Shown one piece after another: positions 11,782-21,870 of a stretch of 64,000 nucleotides of DNA; the first letter of the stretch is position 1; each line of letters starts with the position of its first letter. The notes beneath the pieces were generated by a model. It was given only the letters and a program-made list of their open reading frames with translations, was not told the origin of the DNA and did no database searches. The DNA lies in assembly GCA_028277765.1 (NCBI GenBank), contig JANQFQ010000006.1, forward strand, positions 1 to 64,000, written 5' to 3'. A program made the translations under genes and the position numbers. The DNA comes from Desulfobacterales bacterium (lineage in GTDB: Bacteria > Desulfobacterota > Desulfobacteria > Desulfobacterales > SURF-7).

Positions 11782-12051
11782 TTGTCAGATGTAGGACAAA
11801 TTATTTATAAACAATGGAGAGATATTTCAGAACAATACGAAAATATTGATATCGACAAATATGTTATTATGCCCAACCATATCCATGGCATTTTAATTGT
11901 TAATAATCAAACAAGGGAGGACGCAAGGCCCTGGGAGGACGCAAGGCCCTGGGAGGACGCAAGGCCCTCCCCTACAGTCTCTGATGTAATTTGTTCTTTT
12001 AAATCAAAATGTACGGTTGAATATCTAAAATTGAAACAAACGCGGAATTGA
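11782..12051 (+). pseudogene. Truncated REP-associated tyrosine transposase (RAYT/IS200-like, Y1_Tnp)
   Basis: IDKYVIMPNHIHGILIVNN is the HuH motif region; N-terminal portion missing (upstream in-frame stop), C-terminus cut short after SFKSKCTVEYLKL. Confidence 0.75.
11915..11968 (+). repeat. Three perfect 18-bp tandem repeats gggaggacgcaaggccct
   Basis: Units 11915-11932, 11933-11950, 11951-11968; in frame (EDARPW x3) inside the RAYT remnant. Confidence 0.95.
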
Positions 12052-12122
12052 AACTGAAACATGACAGATATGATTATCATATCTGTCATCAATGATATAT
12101 CCGCATATATCAAGGAGATTGT

Positions 12123-12860
12123 ATGAAAAAAACTGACAAGCAAGTTATTTTTATATGTCTGATATTCTGTACAGTTTTACTTTTAACCAGCTGTGTGACT
12201 ATTTCAAACGATCAAAGGATTGACAACTTTCCAATGTATGGCCAGCCGGAAATACCGCGCCCTGAACATATGAAAGAATTAGACGAAGCGTTTATCAAAA
12301 AAGCAGCTGCAGGTTTTGGAGGGGACCGAAAAGAAGCCAGCAAAGCATGGGCGGCAGTTGCTCATGAATTTATAAGTAAGGACAACCTCCATTATGCGAT
12401 GCGGCGCTATAACCAATCCTGGTTGCTTAATCCAGACAACTATCAACCATACTGGGGTTTTGGCCGAATTCTGCTCGCGCGCGGAAAAGCTGACAATTCT
12501 TTTGATGAATCAATAAAATATTTTGAAAAAGCAAAAGAATTGATTGACGACAAATACCAGGAAGTAGCATTACTTGCTGACGCTGGAGTAGCATATTCAT
12601 ATAAGGCTGACAGTATATCAAAAGATCTCCCTCAAGAACGTGCACGATATTTTGGTATTGCCAATAAACATTTCAAAGAAAGCACTATTATTGATCCGAC
12701 CCTCAATCACTCCTGGCGCCAGTGGGCCTATTCTTTATTTCGTGAAGGCGATTATAAAAAAGTTTGGGAAAAAGTTAAAGTGGTTCGTTCCCTTGGAGAC
12801 CGCCCATTTCCAGAAACTTTTTTAAAAAGTTTGAACATGAAATTTCCGGAACCAAAATAA
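12123..12860 (+). CDS. TPR-like lipoprotein
   Basis: Lipobox LLLTSC; helical repeats LHYAMRRYNQSWLLNPDNYQPYWGFGRIL, SIKYFEKAKEL. Confidence 0.7.
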   Translation: MKKTDKQVIFICLIFCTVLLLTSCVTISNDQRIDNFPMYGQPEIPRPEHMKELDEAFIKKAAAGFGGDRKEASKAWAAVAHEFISKDNLHYAMRRYNQSWLLNPDNYQPYWGFGRILLARGKADNSFDESIKYFEKAKELIDDKYQEVALLADAGVAYSYKADSISKDLPQERARYFGIANKHFKESTIIDPTLNHSWRQWAYSLFREGDYKKVWEKVKVVRSLGDRPFPETFLKSLNMKFPEPK

Positions 12861-12872
12861 ACCAAAAGCCCT

Positions 12873-15839
12873 ATGGAACAAATAAAGTCAAATAAAATGC
12901 CAGGGCCTGCTGTTACTGTTCGCTGGAGTTTGTTTATCTCCTTTGCGTTACTTGTTATCCTCATCGCTGCTTCGATCTATACAATGTCATTCATCCAGAC
13001 TTCCCGATTGATGGATGATGTGGCAAAGCCGCTTATCGAAAGTACTCAAAAGAATACCCATTCAGAGCTGCATCAACTATTTGATCCCATTATTGAGAAA
13101 ACAACGAATGTCCATAGATGGGTGACCAGCGGTTTGGTCAAGCGCTATGACACGGACGCTTTAATGGATCTCTTTTTACCCAGTATGATTCATCTGCCCC
13201 AGTGTGTTTCAATGATGGTTTCAGATATGTCAGGATACGAGTTTACAATTTTCAGGAATGAATCAGGAGGAGAGATCGAAATTGAGGCAGATAAGGTTCA
13301 ATGGACAACACGTGATTTTCGTCGCCAAAACCGCCCCGAGGATTGGCAAAAAACAGCTAAATGGATTTTGTGGGATGAAAATGGTGAGAAAAGGCTAAAA
13401 ACCTGGTGGGAAGATGCGACCTGGCAGGTAGAAGATGTCCTGAAACATCACCCCTCTGGTACAAGCGCTAATGACATAACTCCTGAAGAACTGATCTATG
13501 ATCCCAGAAAACGGATATGGCACACAGGGCCTCGAGAGAATTACCGTGTATGGACCACGGCCAGTATCGTTCATCATTCCATGGAGGCGATCTATTGGAC
13601 CGATATCGATTATTTTTTTACAAGCAAGGCTCCTGGCATAACTGCAGGTATTGCCGCTAAAGATCCTAATGGTGAAATGGTAGTGATTGCTTACGACCTG
13701 CTACTCGGTGATCTCAGCACCTTCACGTCTTCCCTGAAACCGACAGAACATGGAAGGGTTTTTGTTTTCATGGAATCAGGAGACATCATCGGACTGCCCC
13801 GCGATGAACGGTTTCAGGACAAAAATTTAATTTCGGAAACAATACTTAAACCAGTCGAAAGCATTGGAATCCCCGAGCTAGCAGCTTGCATGAAACACTG
13901 GCGGAAACATTACTCCTATGAAAAGCTTCCGTTGCGCTTTGAGAGTGAAGGCCAGACATGGTGGACAAGCGTTCGGCCTTTCAACATTTCCTCGAAGAAA
14001 AAGCTCTGGGTTGCGGTCATTATACCGGAAACAGACTTGATTGGTTCTGCCAGGCAGGACCAGATAAGAGTTTTATTCATTAGTTTGGTGGCGCTGGTCC
14101 TGGCAATGATCCTTGCATGGTTTCTGGCTCACAAATTTTCCCATCCCCTTTATGAAATAACAGAACAGAGCCGCCGTATCGCGGCTCTGGATCTGACACC
14201 AGTATCCAGCACTGTATCACGCTTTTCCGAAATCCGCCAGCTGTCAGATTCTCTGGAGGTGATGCGGCGCTCCCTGGATAATCACATTACAGAGCGGAAC
14301 AAGGCTGTTGAGGCGCTGGAAGAGAGTGAGGCGAGATTCCGTACCATCTTCGAACAGGCTGCTGTGGGCGTGGCCCTGATAGAATCGAAATCCGGACGCT
14401 TTCTGCGCATCAATCGGCGGTACTGCGATATCGTGGGATACAGCATTGAAGAAATGTCCGGCGGCAAGACATTCCAGGAGATTACTCATCCGGATGATCT
14501 GCAACCCGACCTTGACAACATGGCATTACTCCTCGACGGAAAGATCCGGGAGTTTACCATGGAGAAGCGCTACTATCACAAAAATGGCTCAATTGTCTGG
14601 GTAAACCTGGCGGTCTCACCTACATGGAACCCGGGTGAAGAGCCCAGGCATCATATCGCGGTTGTTGAAGATATCACAAAGCGCAAACAGGCTGAGAGCA
14701 GTCTTCAGCAGGCCCAAAAGATGGAGTCTCTCGGTACTCTGACCAGTGGTATTGCACATGATTTCAACAATATTCTCGGAATTATTATCGGTAATACAGA
14801 ACTTGCATTGACTGACATACCCAAGACGAGCCCTGTTCATCATCATATAATGGAAGTTAAAGACGCCGGGCTGAGGGCCAAGGACATCATCAGGCAGCTT
14901 CTCAATTTCAGCCGGAAAACCGATCATAAACTCAAACCAGTTCAAATCGTTCCTGTCATCCAGGATGCCTTGAAATTTTTACGATCCACAATCCCTGTAA
15001 ACATAGACATACAAAAACATATTCAAGCGAACGATGAAGTCATTAATGCTGATCCTGTACAGATGCATCAGATGATGATGAACCTGTGCATCAATGCATC
15101 CCAGGAGATGGAAAAAACCGGAGGAAGTATTGAAATTAAAATTGAACGCACATATTTAGACAAAGACGCTATTAACAATTTCCCCGGATTAAATAAAGGT
15201 GACCATATAAAAATAATCATAAGTGATACTGGTCCTGGTATCGATCCTGAAATCATTAACATGATTTTTGATCCTTATTTTACGACCAAGGAATTCGGGA
15301 ACGGATCAGGAATGGGGCTTGCGGTAGTCCACGGAATCGTCAAAAATCACAGCGGCGCCATCACTGTGGACAGCAAAACCGGGAAAGGCACGACATTTAC
15401 TGTTTTGTTTCCTTTAACCGCTGAAGTACCGGAAATAGAAGCCAATACCGTGGATGAACTCCCACAGGGCACGGAAAAAATTCTTTTTGTGGATGATGAA
15501 AAGTCCATTGTCCTAATGATGCAGCAGATTCTGGAATGGCTTGGATACTATGTTGACGCCAAAACAGATCCAGTCAGTGCGCTTGAAACATTTCAATCAC
15601 AACCAGATGCCTTTGATCTTGTTATTACAGATATGGCCATGCCTCACATGACCGGTGTCACTCTCGCAGAAAAACTTATGCAGATTCGTCCAGATATTCC
15701 CATCATTATCTGTACAGGACACAGTTCATTAATTGATGAAAAAAAGGCAAAAGAAATGAACCTCGCCGCCTTTGTGATGAAACCGATTATAACGTCAGAA
15801 TTTGCAAAAACCATCCGCAGTGTATTGGATGAGAAATAA
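12873..15839 (+). CDS. Hybrid sensor histidine kinase (extracytoplasmic sensor-HAMP-PAS-HisKA-HATPase-REC)
   Basis: Two TMs flanking a large sensor, PAS, GIAHDFNNILGIIIGNTEL, DTGPGIDPEIINMIFDPYFTTK, receiver EKILFVDDEKSIV...LVITDMAMPHMTG. Confidence 0.92.
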   Translation: MEQIKSNKMPGPAVTVRWSLFISFALLVILIAASIYTMSFIQTSRLMDDVAKPLIESTQKNTHSELHQLFDPIIEKTTNVHRWVTSGLVKRYDTDALMDLFLPSMIHLPQCVSMMVSDMSGYEFTIFRNESGGEIEIEADKVQWTTRDFRRQNRPEDWQKTAKWILWDENGEKRLKTWWEDATWQVEDVLKHHPSGTSANDITPEELIYDPRKRIWHTGPRENYRVWTTASIVHHSMEAIYWTDIDYFFTSKAPGITAGIAAKDPNGEMVVIAYDLLLGDLSTFTSSLKPTEHGRVFVFMESGDIIGLPRDERFQDKNLISETILKPVESIGIPELAACMKHWRKHYSYEKLPLRFESEGQTWWTSVRPFNISSKKKLWVAVIIPETDLIGSARQDQIRVLFISLVALVLAMILAWFLAHKFSHPLYEITEQSRRIAALDLTPVSSTVSRFSEIRQLSDSLEVMRRSLDNHITERNKAVEALEESEARFRTIFEQAAVGVALIESKSGRFLRINRRYCDIVGYSIEEMSGGKTFQEITHPDDLQPDLDNMALLLDGKIREFTMEKRYYHKNGSIVWVNLAVSPTWNPGEEPRHHIAVVEDITKRKQAESSLQQAQKMESLGTLTSGIAHDFNNILGIIIGNTELALTDIPKTSPVHHHIMEVKDAGLRAKDIIRQLLNFSRKTDHKLKPVQIVPVIQDALKFLRSTIPVNIDIQKHIQANDEVINADPVQMHQMMMNLCINASQEMEKTGGSIEIKIERTYLDKDAINNFPGLNKGDHIKIIISDTGPGIDPEIINMIFDPYFTTKEFGNGSGMGLAVVHGIVKNHSGAITVDSKTGKGTTFTVLFPLTAEVPEIEANTVDELPQGTEKILFVDDEKSIVLMMQQILEWLGYYVDAKTDPVSALETFQSQPDAFDLVITDMAMPHMTGVTLAEKLMQIRPDIPIIICTGHSSLIDEKKAKEMNLAAFVMKPIITSEFAKTIRSVLDEK

Positions 15840-15842
15840 GGG

Positions 15843-17189
15843 CTAGAGCCGTTGAATCAAATACATAAACATAGAAAGATAGCCGCTCTTTTTCAGTTCA
15901 TCAAACCGCTTCAGCATTTTCTTTAAAGATTTGTCACCGATCAGCGGCGAAAGATAGATATTCCCTTTTTTAACATAGTTTTCATGCATCTTTGGTGCGG
16001 CCATGCTGGTAATGGCCATGATAAGATCCTTGTTGTGGCTTTCAAGGTACTCTTTTTTTGTAAGTTCGGCAATGGATGAAAAATGCCCGTCAGGAAGGTC
16101 GCTACCAATAACAAAGTTTGCCGTAATTTCAACATAGTCAAACGCCAGGTTAATATCCAACATTTTTTCAAAAGACTTTTTAACCTTGTCTGCAGAAAGG
16201 GGTTTTCTTAATTTATCGAGCGTTTCCTGATCAGGGGATTCCATCCCGATATTGATAAATGTATAAAAGGGCATTTTGTTGAGTGTCTCAAAAAGTGATT
16301 CATCTGCGTCAAGCAGTGAATCAACACTGCCGAAAAGAAACAGCTTTGGATAGAGCATTTTTGAATGCTCAATATCAAATGTCTCAACCGCGGTTTCTAT
16401 TGTATACTCGATTAACTCTTTTTCCACATTAAGTGCGTCATGCATACCGAGAAATAACGAATTATAATTTGGCAGGTCATCTCCGTAAAACGTTTTCAGT
16501 CCTTTTATCTGCTTCAGGATGTCCTGTTGGCTCCGCACCTGAAACTCCTGACCGCTTTTAACTGCACAGAAACCACAATTATACAAACACCCATCAGACA
16601 AAATAATCGGGATAACATCATAATCCGTATGCCGCGTATCAGGTGGTAGAACAGATATCCTGCTATTGAGTATCGAATGGAAATCTTCTCCTTTATGTTT
16701 AAGTCTGTCCAAGTTATTTTCCGTAACACTTTTTAAAAATGATTCAATTTCAACAGGCATCCCTTTTGTAGACAATCTCTTTAAACGGTCAATTAATTCT
16801 TTAAAAGCATTTAAGGCCTGTTCCAATCTCTCATTATTAAAGATATAGTCATCAAAAACCGCGTTGGTAGGATATGAGAAACACGGCAGGTAATACTCGC
16901 CCATAAAATGGTATGTAGCACCGTAACCAGGGGAAGCATAGAAGGTCCAATCATTCGCCATACTTCGCTTGAACCATTCACCAGGATAAAGGGGGGCGTT
17001 AATTTTATCCTGAATTAGTTTTATTTCACCGTTCAAATTAAATTGAAAAATATAAGCCGGGGTTTCAATTTGTGAATATTGACCATGCCTTACAGGATAG
17101 CTTGACTTTAAATAATAATTAGCACCCCATTTATTGGCTTTTATCTGAATATCACCGTAAATATAGATATCATCGTTTTTTTCATTCAT
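15843..17189 (-). CDS. Radical SAM protein
   Basis: CLYNCGFC (CxxxCxxC) with NIGMESPDQETLDKLRKPLS. Confidence 0.8.
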   Translation of the reverse strand: MNEKNDDIYIYGDIQIKANKWGANYYLKSSYPVRHGQYSQIETPAYIFQFNLNGEIKLIQDKINAPLYPGEWFKRSMANDWTFYASPGYGATYHFMGEYYLPCFSYPTNAVFDDYIFNNERLEQALNAFKELIDRLKRLSTKGMPVEIESFLKSVTENNLDRLKHKGEDFHSILNSRISVLPPDTRHTDYDVIPIILSDGCLYNCGFCAVKSGQEFQVRSQQDILKQIKGLKTFYGDDLPNYNSLFLGMHDALNVEKELIEYTIETAVETFDIEHSKMLYPKLFLFGSVDSLLDADESLFETLNKMPFYTFINIGMESPDQETLDKLRKPLSADKVKKSFEKMLDINLAFDYVEITANFVIGSDLPDGHFSSIAELTKKEYLESHNKDLIMAITSMAAPKMHENYVKKGNIYLSPLIGDKSLKKMLKRFDELKKSGYLSMFMYLIQRL

Positions 17190-17207
17190 TTTCTTTTTCC
17201 GAACAAG

Positions 17208-18698
17208 TTACAGCTTTTCCCATACAGAAAAATATTCTGTTTTATTTTCATCACCGGTACTCTCATAAATACATTCTGCCCGGATATTCAGAAGCTCAAA
17301 CGATTTTGTTAAAAACGCCTTAAACGTTTCCGAGTTCCAACGGTTGACATGTTCCCGGCGGTTTATTAAGGCCTCAAGGTCTTTTTCCATCTCTTTATGT
17401 TCTTTTTCAAACACTTCAGAATCGATGATCCGCAGCAGTTCAACATAAAGATCCCTGCTCACACTGTTAACATCCTGCCGGTATCGTTCCAAAACCCGGC
17501 TGAAAGGTGTTGATGGAAAATCTATTAATACGGTAGCATCTTTTTCAAACGCTGATATGATGACGCTGCCTTTTTTCCGCGTAACACGGAACACTTCTTT
17601 AATCGACTTGATGGGATTGGCGACATGTTCGATTACCCGGTTAAGCAGGACAAAATCGAATTGCAGGCTCCTGAACATAGCGAGCCCTTCCTTATCCATA
17701 TCATGGATAACATCCGCTCTCTTCAGAACATCTTCCTTCTGTTCAGGAAAATATTTGAAGGCTTCTTCCCTGGTAAAGATATCCGCATATATGACGTTAC
17801 AATCTTCCGGAACAATAGCCGCATTATTAAAAGCACCGATTTCCGGGCCTCTGCCGAAAAGCTTATTATATGCATCCATACGATGTTTGCTGTACCATGA
17901 CACATTATAAATAGACGGCCTTTCTGTTTCCGATTTTGAATCAATGTCAGCATCATCATGGAAATAAAAAAAGTCATCCCTTGCCCACTCATGTATGCTG
18001 TCCAGCTCTGCCCGGGTCAGCTCTCCTTTATATACAGAAACATACCTGCTTTGTATGCCTTTGCCGTACTGGGGCTGATACTTGGACGTAAAGTTTAAAA
18101 ACGCTTTATTAAATTCAAACCCAGTAAATTCAAAAACCTTTTTTAATGTCTCTTCACCCTTTAAGCACATATCTTCATACCGAACCAGGCACAGCCGGCC
18201 CTCTTCTTGATATTTCTGAAGTTTTTCCCTGAACGGTCTGTTAAACAAGCTTAGTATTCCGTCTCTGTTGCTAACATTTCTTCTTTTCAATGAGTAGTAT
18301 AGTAGTCTCGGGTCCTTGAATATGACCACAAAGGGAATGCCTTCTGCCTTGTCCAGTATCTCATCGAGCTCGAATATATAGTCAGGCGTCTTATCAAACA
18401 TGAACACATGTTTATTTTTTGTCTGGGGACAGCGCTCGCGTAATTTAACATAGACCTCTTCCCATTCATCGGAATCAGATATGTATCGGATATCTTCCTC
18501 GCTTAACTGCCAGGCCCGCTGTAATTTTTCATAGTATTTTTTGTTGGTCTCTGGAAAATCTCTTGGGTGGTCGCATAATAAAAAACCGCAGTCAGCCCCT
18601 GAAACAAGGTTAGGAGACTGCCGGAAAACATCCGCAAGGGGTGTCGTCCCGCTGTGGGGGACACCGGTGATGATTAATTTGAGGATATCTTTAAGCAT
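17208..18698 (-). CDS. Sulfotransferase-methyltransferase fusion protein
   Basis: N-term sulfotransferase P-loop-like TGVPHSGTTPLADVF, FMFDKTPDY, VVIFKDPRLLYYSL, RYEDM; C-term class-I methyltransferase-like FDFVLLNRVIEHVANPIKSIKEVFRVTRKKGSVIIS. Confidence 0.75.
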   Translation of the reverse strand: MLKDILKLIITGVPHSGTTPLADVFRQSPNLVSGADCGFLLCDHPRDFPETNKKYYEKLQRAWQLSEEDIRYISDSDEWEEVYVKLRERCPQTKNKHVFMFDKTPDYIFELDEILDKAEGIPFVVIFKDPRLLYYSLKRRNVSNRDGILSLFNRPFREKLQKYQEEGRLCLVRYEDMCLKGEETLKKVFEFTGFEFNKAFLNFTSKYQPQYGKGIQSRYVSVYKGELTRAELDSIHEWARDDFFYFHDDADIDSKSETERPSIYNVSWYSKHRMDAYNKLFGRGPEIGAFNNAAIVPEDCNVIYADIFTREEAFKYFPEQKEDVLKRADVIHDMDKEGLAMFRSLQFDFVLLNRVIEHVANPIKSIKEVFRVTRKKGSVIISAFEKDATVLIDFPSTPFSRVLERYRQDVNSVSRDLYVELLRIIDSEVFEKEHKEMEKDLEALINRREHVNRWNSETFKAFLTKSFELLNIRAECIYESTGDENKTEYFSVWEKL

Positions 18699-18725
18699 AA
18701 TGTTTCGGACAATAAAGATGTATCA

Positions 18726-20477
18726 TTACTTAAGTCCATAATGATCCAGATACCGGTAAAGAGTTGCCCGCCCGATACCAAGCATTTTTGCAGCCTCTTT
18801 TCTGTTCCCTTCTGACTTTGCAAGGGCCATCAGGACCTCTTCTTTTTTCATCTTTAACGCCGGCCCTGGTTTCGCAGGTACTTTTTCTTCATAGTTGACT
18901 ATCTCCGGAGGCAGATGTTCAGGTTCAATGTTACCTGCCCTGCATTTTACATAAATATACCCCACTGCATTATGGAGTTCACGAACATTCCCGGGCCAGG
19001 AATATCCGGTTAAAAGGTCCATGACCTCGTTGGACGGTGTCAGTACCGGCCTCTTTAATTCAAGGGCTGTCAGCTCAAGAAAGTGCTCAACCAGCATGGG
19101 GATGTCAAGCCGTCGCTCCCTTAATGTGGGGAGAGTAATCGGCACAACACACAGCCGATAAAAAAGGTCCCGCCTGAATTTCTTCTTTTCCATCATTTTC
19201 CGAAGATTCTGATTGGTCGCGCTGATAATCCGGACATCCACCTGGATCGATTCCTCTCCGCCCACCCGTTCAAACCGCTGCTCCTGAAGCACACGTAGAA
19301 GTTTCACCTGCATGGCTGGAGACAGCTCCCCCACTTCATCAAGAAATATGGTGCCGCCATCTGCCAGTTCAAACCGCCCTTTTCTCTCCTGTACCGCCCC
19401 TGAAAACGCGCCTTTTTCATGGCCGAACAGCTCGCTTTCAAGTACACCTTCAGGCAATGCGCCACAGTTAATGGCGACAAATGGGTTTTCCGCTCTCGGC
19501 CCTGTGTCATGGATGGCGTTTGCCACAAGCTCTTTTCCTGTTCCGCTTTCGCCTTCTATAAGAACCGGGACCAGGACATTACTCACTTCGCGTATCTGGT
19601 CAAACAGCTCAAGCATCTTGGGATCCCGCCCGATCAATCCCCCGATTGAATGATGATGCTTTATCCGGCTCTTAAGTTGTTTAAGCTCAGTTTCATCCTT
19701 AAACGATATCAGCGCCCCCACACCTTCATTATCAGAATCCGACACCGGCATGATGGACATTTTCAGGATACGGAGTTTTCCGTCAGGCCTGGTAAAAGAG
19801 ACTTCGCTTTCTTCAACCTGGTCAATATTTTTCTGTGTTATACTCTCACAAAAATCGCACATCCCGCCACAGAACCTTCCTGGAAACACTTCATGGCAGT
19901 CTTTCCCGATCAGTTCTTCCCGCCTGTAGCCGGTTATTTCTTCAGCAGCCTTGTTAAAAAAAAATATCCGCCGGGTTGTTGTGTGCGCCATAACACCGTC
20001 AATCAGGTTGTCAAGAAGCAGCTCAAGATTGCGACGTGTAACAAACAGCGCGTGGAGCAGACCAGCGCTAAAAAGAATTTTTATCCTGTCCTCCAGCATA
20101 TCCCGCGCTATCCTTAACTCTTCTTCAATCTCTTCTTCGTCTTCCCCAGGATCAGGATCAGGCACGGCCCAGCTGAAATTCGGGGGCATACCGGGGAGGT
20201 TGGGACTGCAGGTCTGGTCAAAATCGCCGAGTGTAATGATAAGGTCAAACATAAATGGCTCAATATCAACCAGTGTTTTCAGCGTTAGAATGGATATATC
20301 CATCCCTTTTTCCTGCATTACATCCTGGGTAATGGGATTTAATTTCGGCGGCATCATGGTAGCACTTGTAAAATCAATATCAGCTTTGTTCATCTTGCGG
20401 GCAAAACATTCAGCCATCAGCTCAAGATTATTGCCGCCGTCACTTAAAAAAAGAATGTGGTGTTTTGCCTCTGTCAT
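18726..20477 (-). CDS. Sigma54-dependent activator with N-terminal LMW-phosphatase/ArsC-like domain, PAS, AAA+, Fis HTH
   Basis: GESGTGKELVANAIHD, GAFSGA, Fis HTH at C-term; N-term layout matches ArsC/LMWP (see findings). Confidence 0.88.
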   Translation of the reverse strand: MTEAKHHILFLSDGGNNLELMAECFARKMNKADIDFTSATMMPPKLNPITQDVMQEKGMDISILTLKTLVDIEPFMFDLIITLGDFDQTCSPNLPGMPPNFSWAVPDPDPGEDEEEIEEELRIARDMLEDRIKILFSAGLLHALFVTRRNLELLLDNLIDGVMAHTTTRRIFFFNKAAEEITGYRREELIGKDCHEVFPGRFCGGMCDFCESITQKNIDQVEESEVSFTRPDGKLRILKMSIMPVSDSDNEGVGALISFKDETELKQLKSRIKHHHSIGGLIGRDPKMLELFDQIREVSNVLVPVLIEGESGTGKELVANAIHDTGPRAENPFVAINCGALPEGVLESELFGHEKGAFSGAVQERKGRFELADGGTIFLDEVGELSPAMQVKLLRVLQEQRFERVGGEESIQVDVRIISATNQNLRKMMEKKKFRRDLFYRLCVVPITLPTLRERRLDIPMLVEHFLELTALELKRPVLTPSNEVMDLLTGYSWPGNVRELHNAVGYIYVKCRAGNIEPEHLPPEIVNYEEKVPAKPGPALKMKKEEVLMALAKSEGNRKEAAKMLGIGRATLYRYLDHYGLK

Positions 20478-20532
20478 CTGTTTCCGCTTTAAATCATAAA
20501 ATTATTATACAGGGATACTTTTTTTACATAAT

Positions 20533-20566
20533 TTGTAAATAATATCAACAGAATAAATATTTACAA
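20533..20566. promoter_or_regulatory. Candidate activator-binding inverted repeat TTGTAAATA-N16-TATTTACAA
   Basis: Perfect 9-bp arms 20533-20541 and 20558-20566, about 70-100 bp upstream of the sigma54 promoter. Confidence 0.5.
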
Positions 20567-20633
20567 TCATGCTATCACAGTTCTAGGGAGAGATAAGAAT
20601 CGCCTAAAAATCACCTTAAAGAAACAAAGGCGC

Positions 20634-20650
20634 TGGCACACAAATTGCGT
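20634..20650 (+). promoter_or_regulatory. Sigma54 (-24/-12) promoter
   Basis: TGGCAC-ACAAA-TTGCGT, about 40 bp upstream of the kinase gene. Confidence 0.85.
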
Positions 20651-20691
20651 ACTTATTAACTAAAACACTATATGTAGGATTGGTATTCGAT

Positions 20692-21852
20692 ATGGCTAAA
20701 AATCAGATTATTCTCGAAAAAATGATTTCAGATTTTTTAATGCAATTAAAAAATGCGCCAATTTTGATTTTAAATACTGATTTTACAATTGACCAGGCAA
20801 ATGAGGCATTTCTCAGTACAACAGGCAAGACAGCCGAAGAAGTTGAAAAGTCTTACTGTTATCAGACTATTTACGGTTATGAAGCACACTGTTTCAGTGC
20901 ACAGCCTGAATTTCCCTGCCCAGTCCTGGAAACAATGCGGTCAAAAGAATCCGCCCAGGCAATACACGAATTTCCTACTATAAATAACAGTTCAGCCTTT
21001 TATAACGTTGTTTCGTACCCGATAAAAAACAGTGCCGGAGAAGTAGTAAAAGTAATTGAAATCTGGCAGGATCTTACAGATGAATTTCTGACAAGGATGA
21101 ACAAAAGAACGAAACAGTTAAAAGACGATATAAACCATGTCATTCATGAAGACCGTATGATTTCTCTGGGAAAACTTTCAGCCAGTTGTGTCCATGAAAT
21201 AAACAATCCTATCCAGGGTCTTTTGACCTTTAGTCATCTGATGGAAAAAACGCTGGCTAAACAGGAACTCTCTGAAGATGATATTGAAGATATGCGAAAA
21301 TATGCGCCAATAATGTCAGCTGAATTGGAGCGCTGCGGCAACATCGTTTCAGGGCTTCTCTCATTTGCCCGTGAAGCACCAGGCACTAAGACAAACATAG
21401 AATTAAACGACTTGATCAACTCTGTCTTTTTACTTACCCGCCACAAAATGCAATTGCAAAACATTGAATCTGATATCATTCTGCAAAAACATCCACTAGT
21501 AATCAGGGGAGATAAAAATCAGGTGCAGCAATGCCTGCTTAACATCATCTTCAATGCCATTGAAGCCATGCCTGAAGGGGGAAAACTGGATATCGCCATT
21601 GGACAGGATGAAACAGACCGGCAATGCCGCGTAAAAATTACAGATACTGGATGTGGTATTTCACAAGAGAACCTAGGGAACATATTTGATCCTTTCTTTT
21701 CTACAAAAAAAGAGAATGAGGGAACAGGCCTGGGCTTATCAATAGCTTACGGTGTGATAAAAAGCCATGGCGGAGATATTCAAGTCACCAGTAAAACTGG
21801 TGAAGGGAGCACCGTCACAATTACTTTTCCAATGTATTTATCTGATGATTAA
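20692..21852 (+). CDS. PAS sensor histidine kinase
   Basis: HEINNPIQGLLTFSHLM (H-box), DTGCGISQENLGNIFDPFFSTK; Cys-rich PAS; likely ATG at 20692. Confidence 0.9.
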   Translation: MAKNQIILEKMISDFLMQLKNAPILILNTDFTIDQANEAFLSTTGKTAEEVEKSYCYQTIYGYEAHCFSAQPEFPCPVLETMRSKESAQAIHEFPTINNSSAFYNVVSYPIKNSAGEVVKVIEIWQDLTDEFLTRMNKRTKQLKDDINHVIHEDRMISLGKLSASCVHEINNPIQGLLTFSHLMEKTLAKQELSEDDIEDMRKYAPIMSAELERCGNIVSGLLSFAREAPGTKTNIELNDLINSVFLLTRHKMQLQNIESDIILQKHPLVIRGDKNQVQQCLLNIIFNAIEAMPEGGKLDIAIGQDETDRQCRVKITDTGCGISQENLGNIFDPFFSTKKENEGTGLGLSIAYGVIKSHGGDIQVTSKTGEGSTVTITFPMYLSDD

Positions 21853-21870
21853 TCTCAATGAAGATAAAAT

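Noticed and set aside
11915-11975. CRISPR-like short tandem repeats
   Set aside because: 18-bp units are directly abutting with no spacers and sit within a transposase remnant; REP-type explanation fits better
19951-20499. 182-aa plus-strand ORF
   Set aside because: Antisense to the well-supported sigma54 activator
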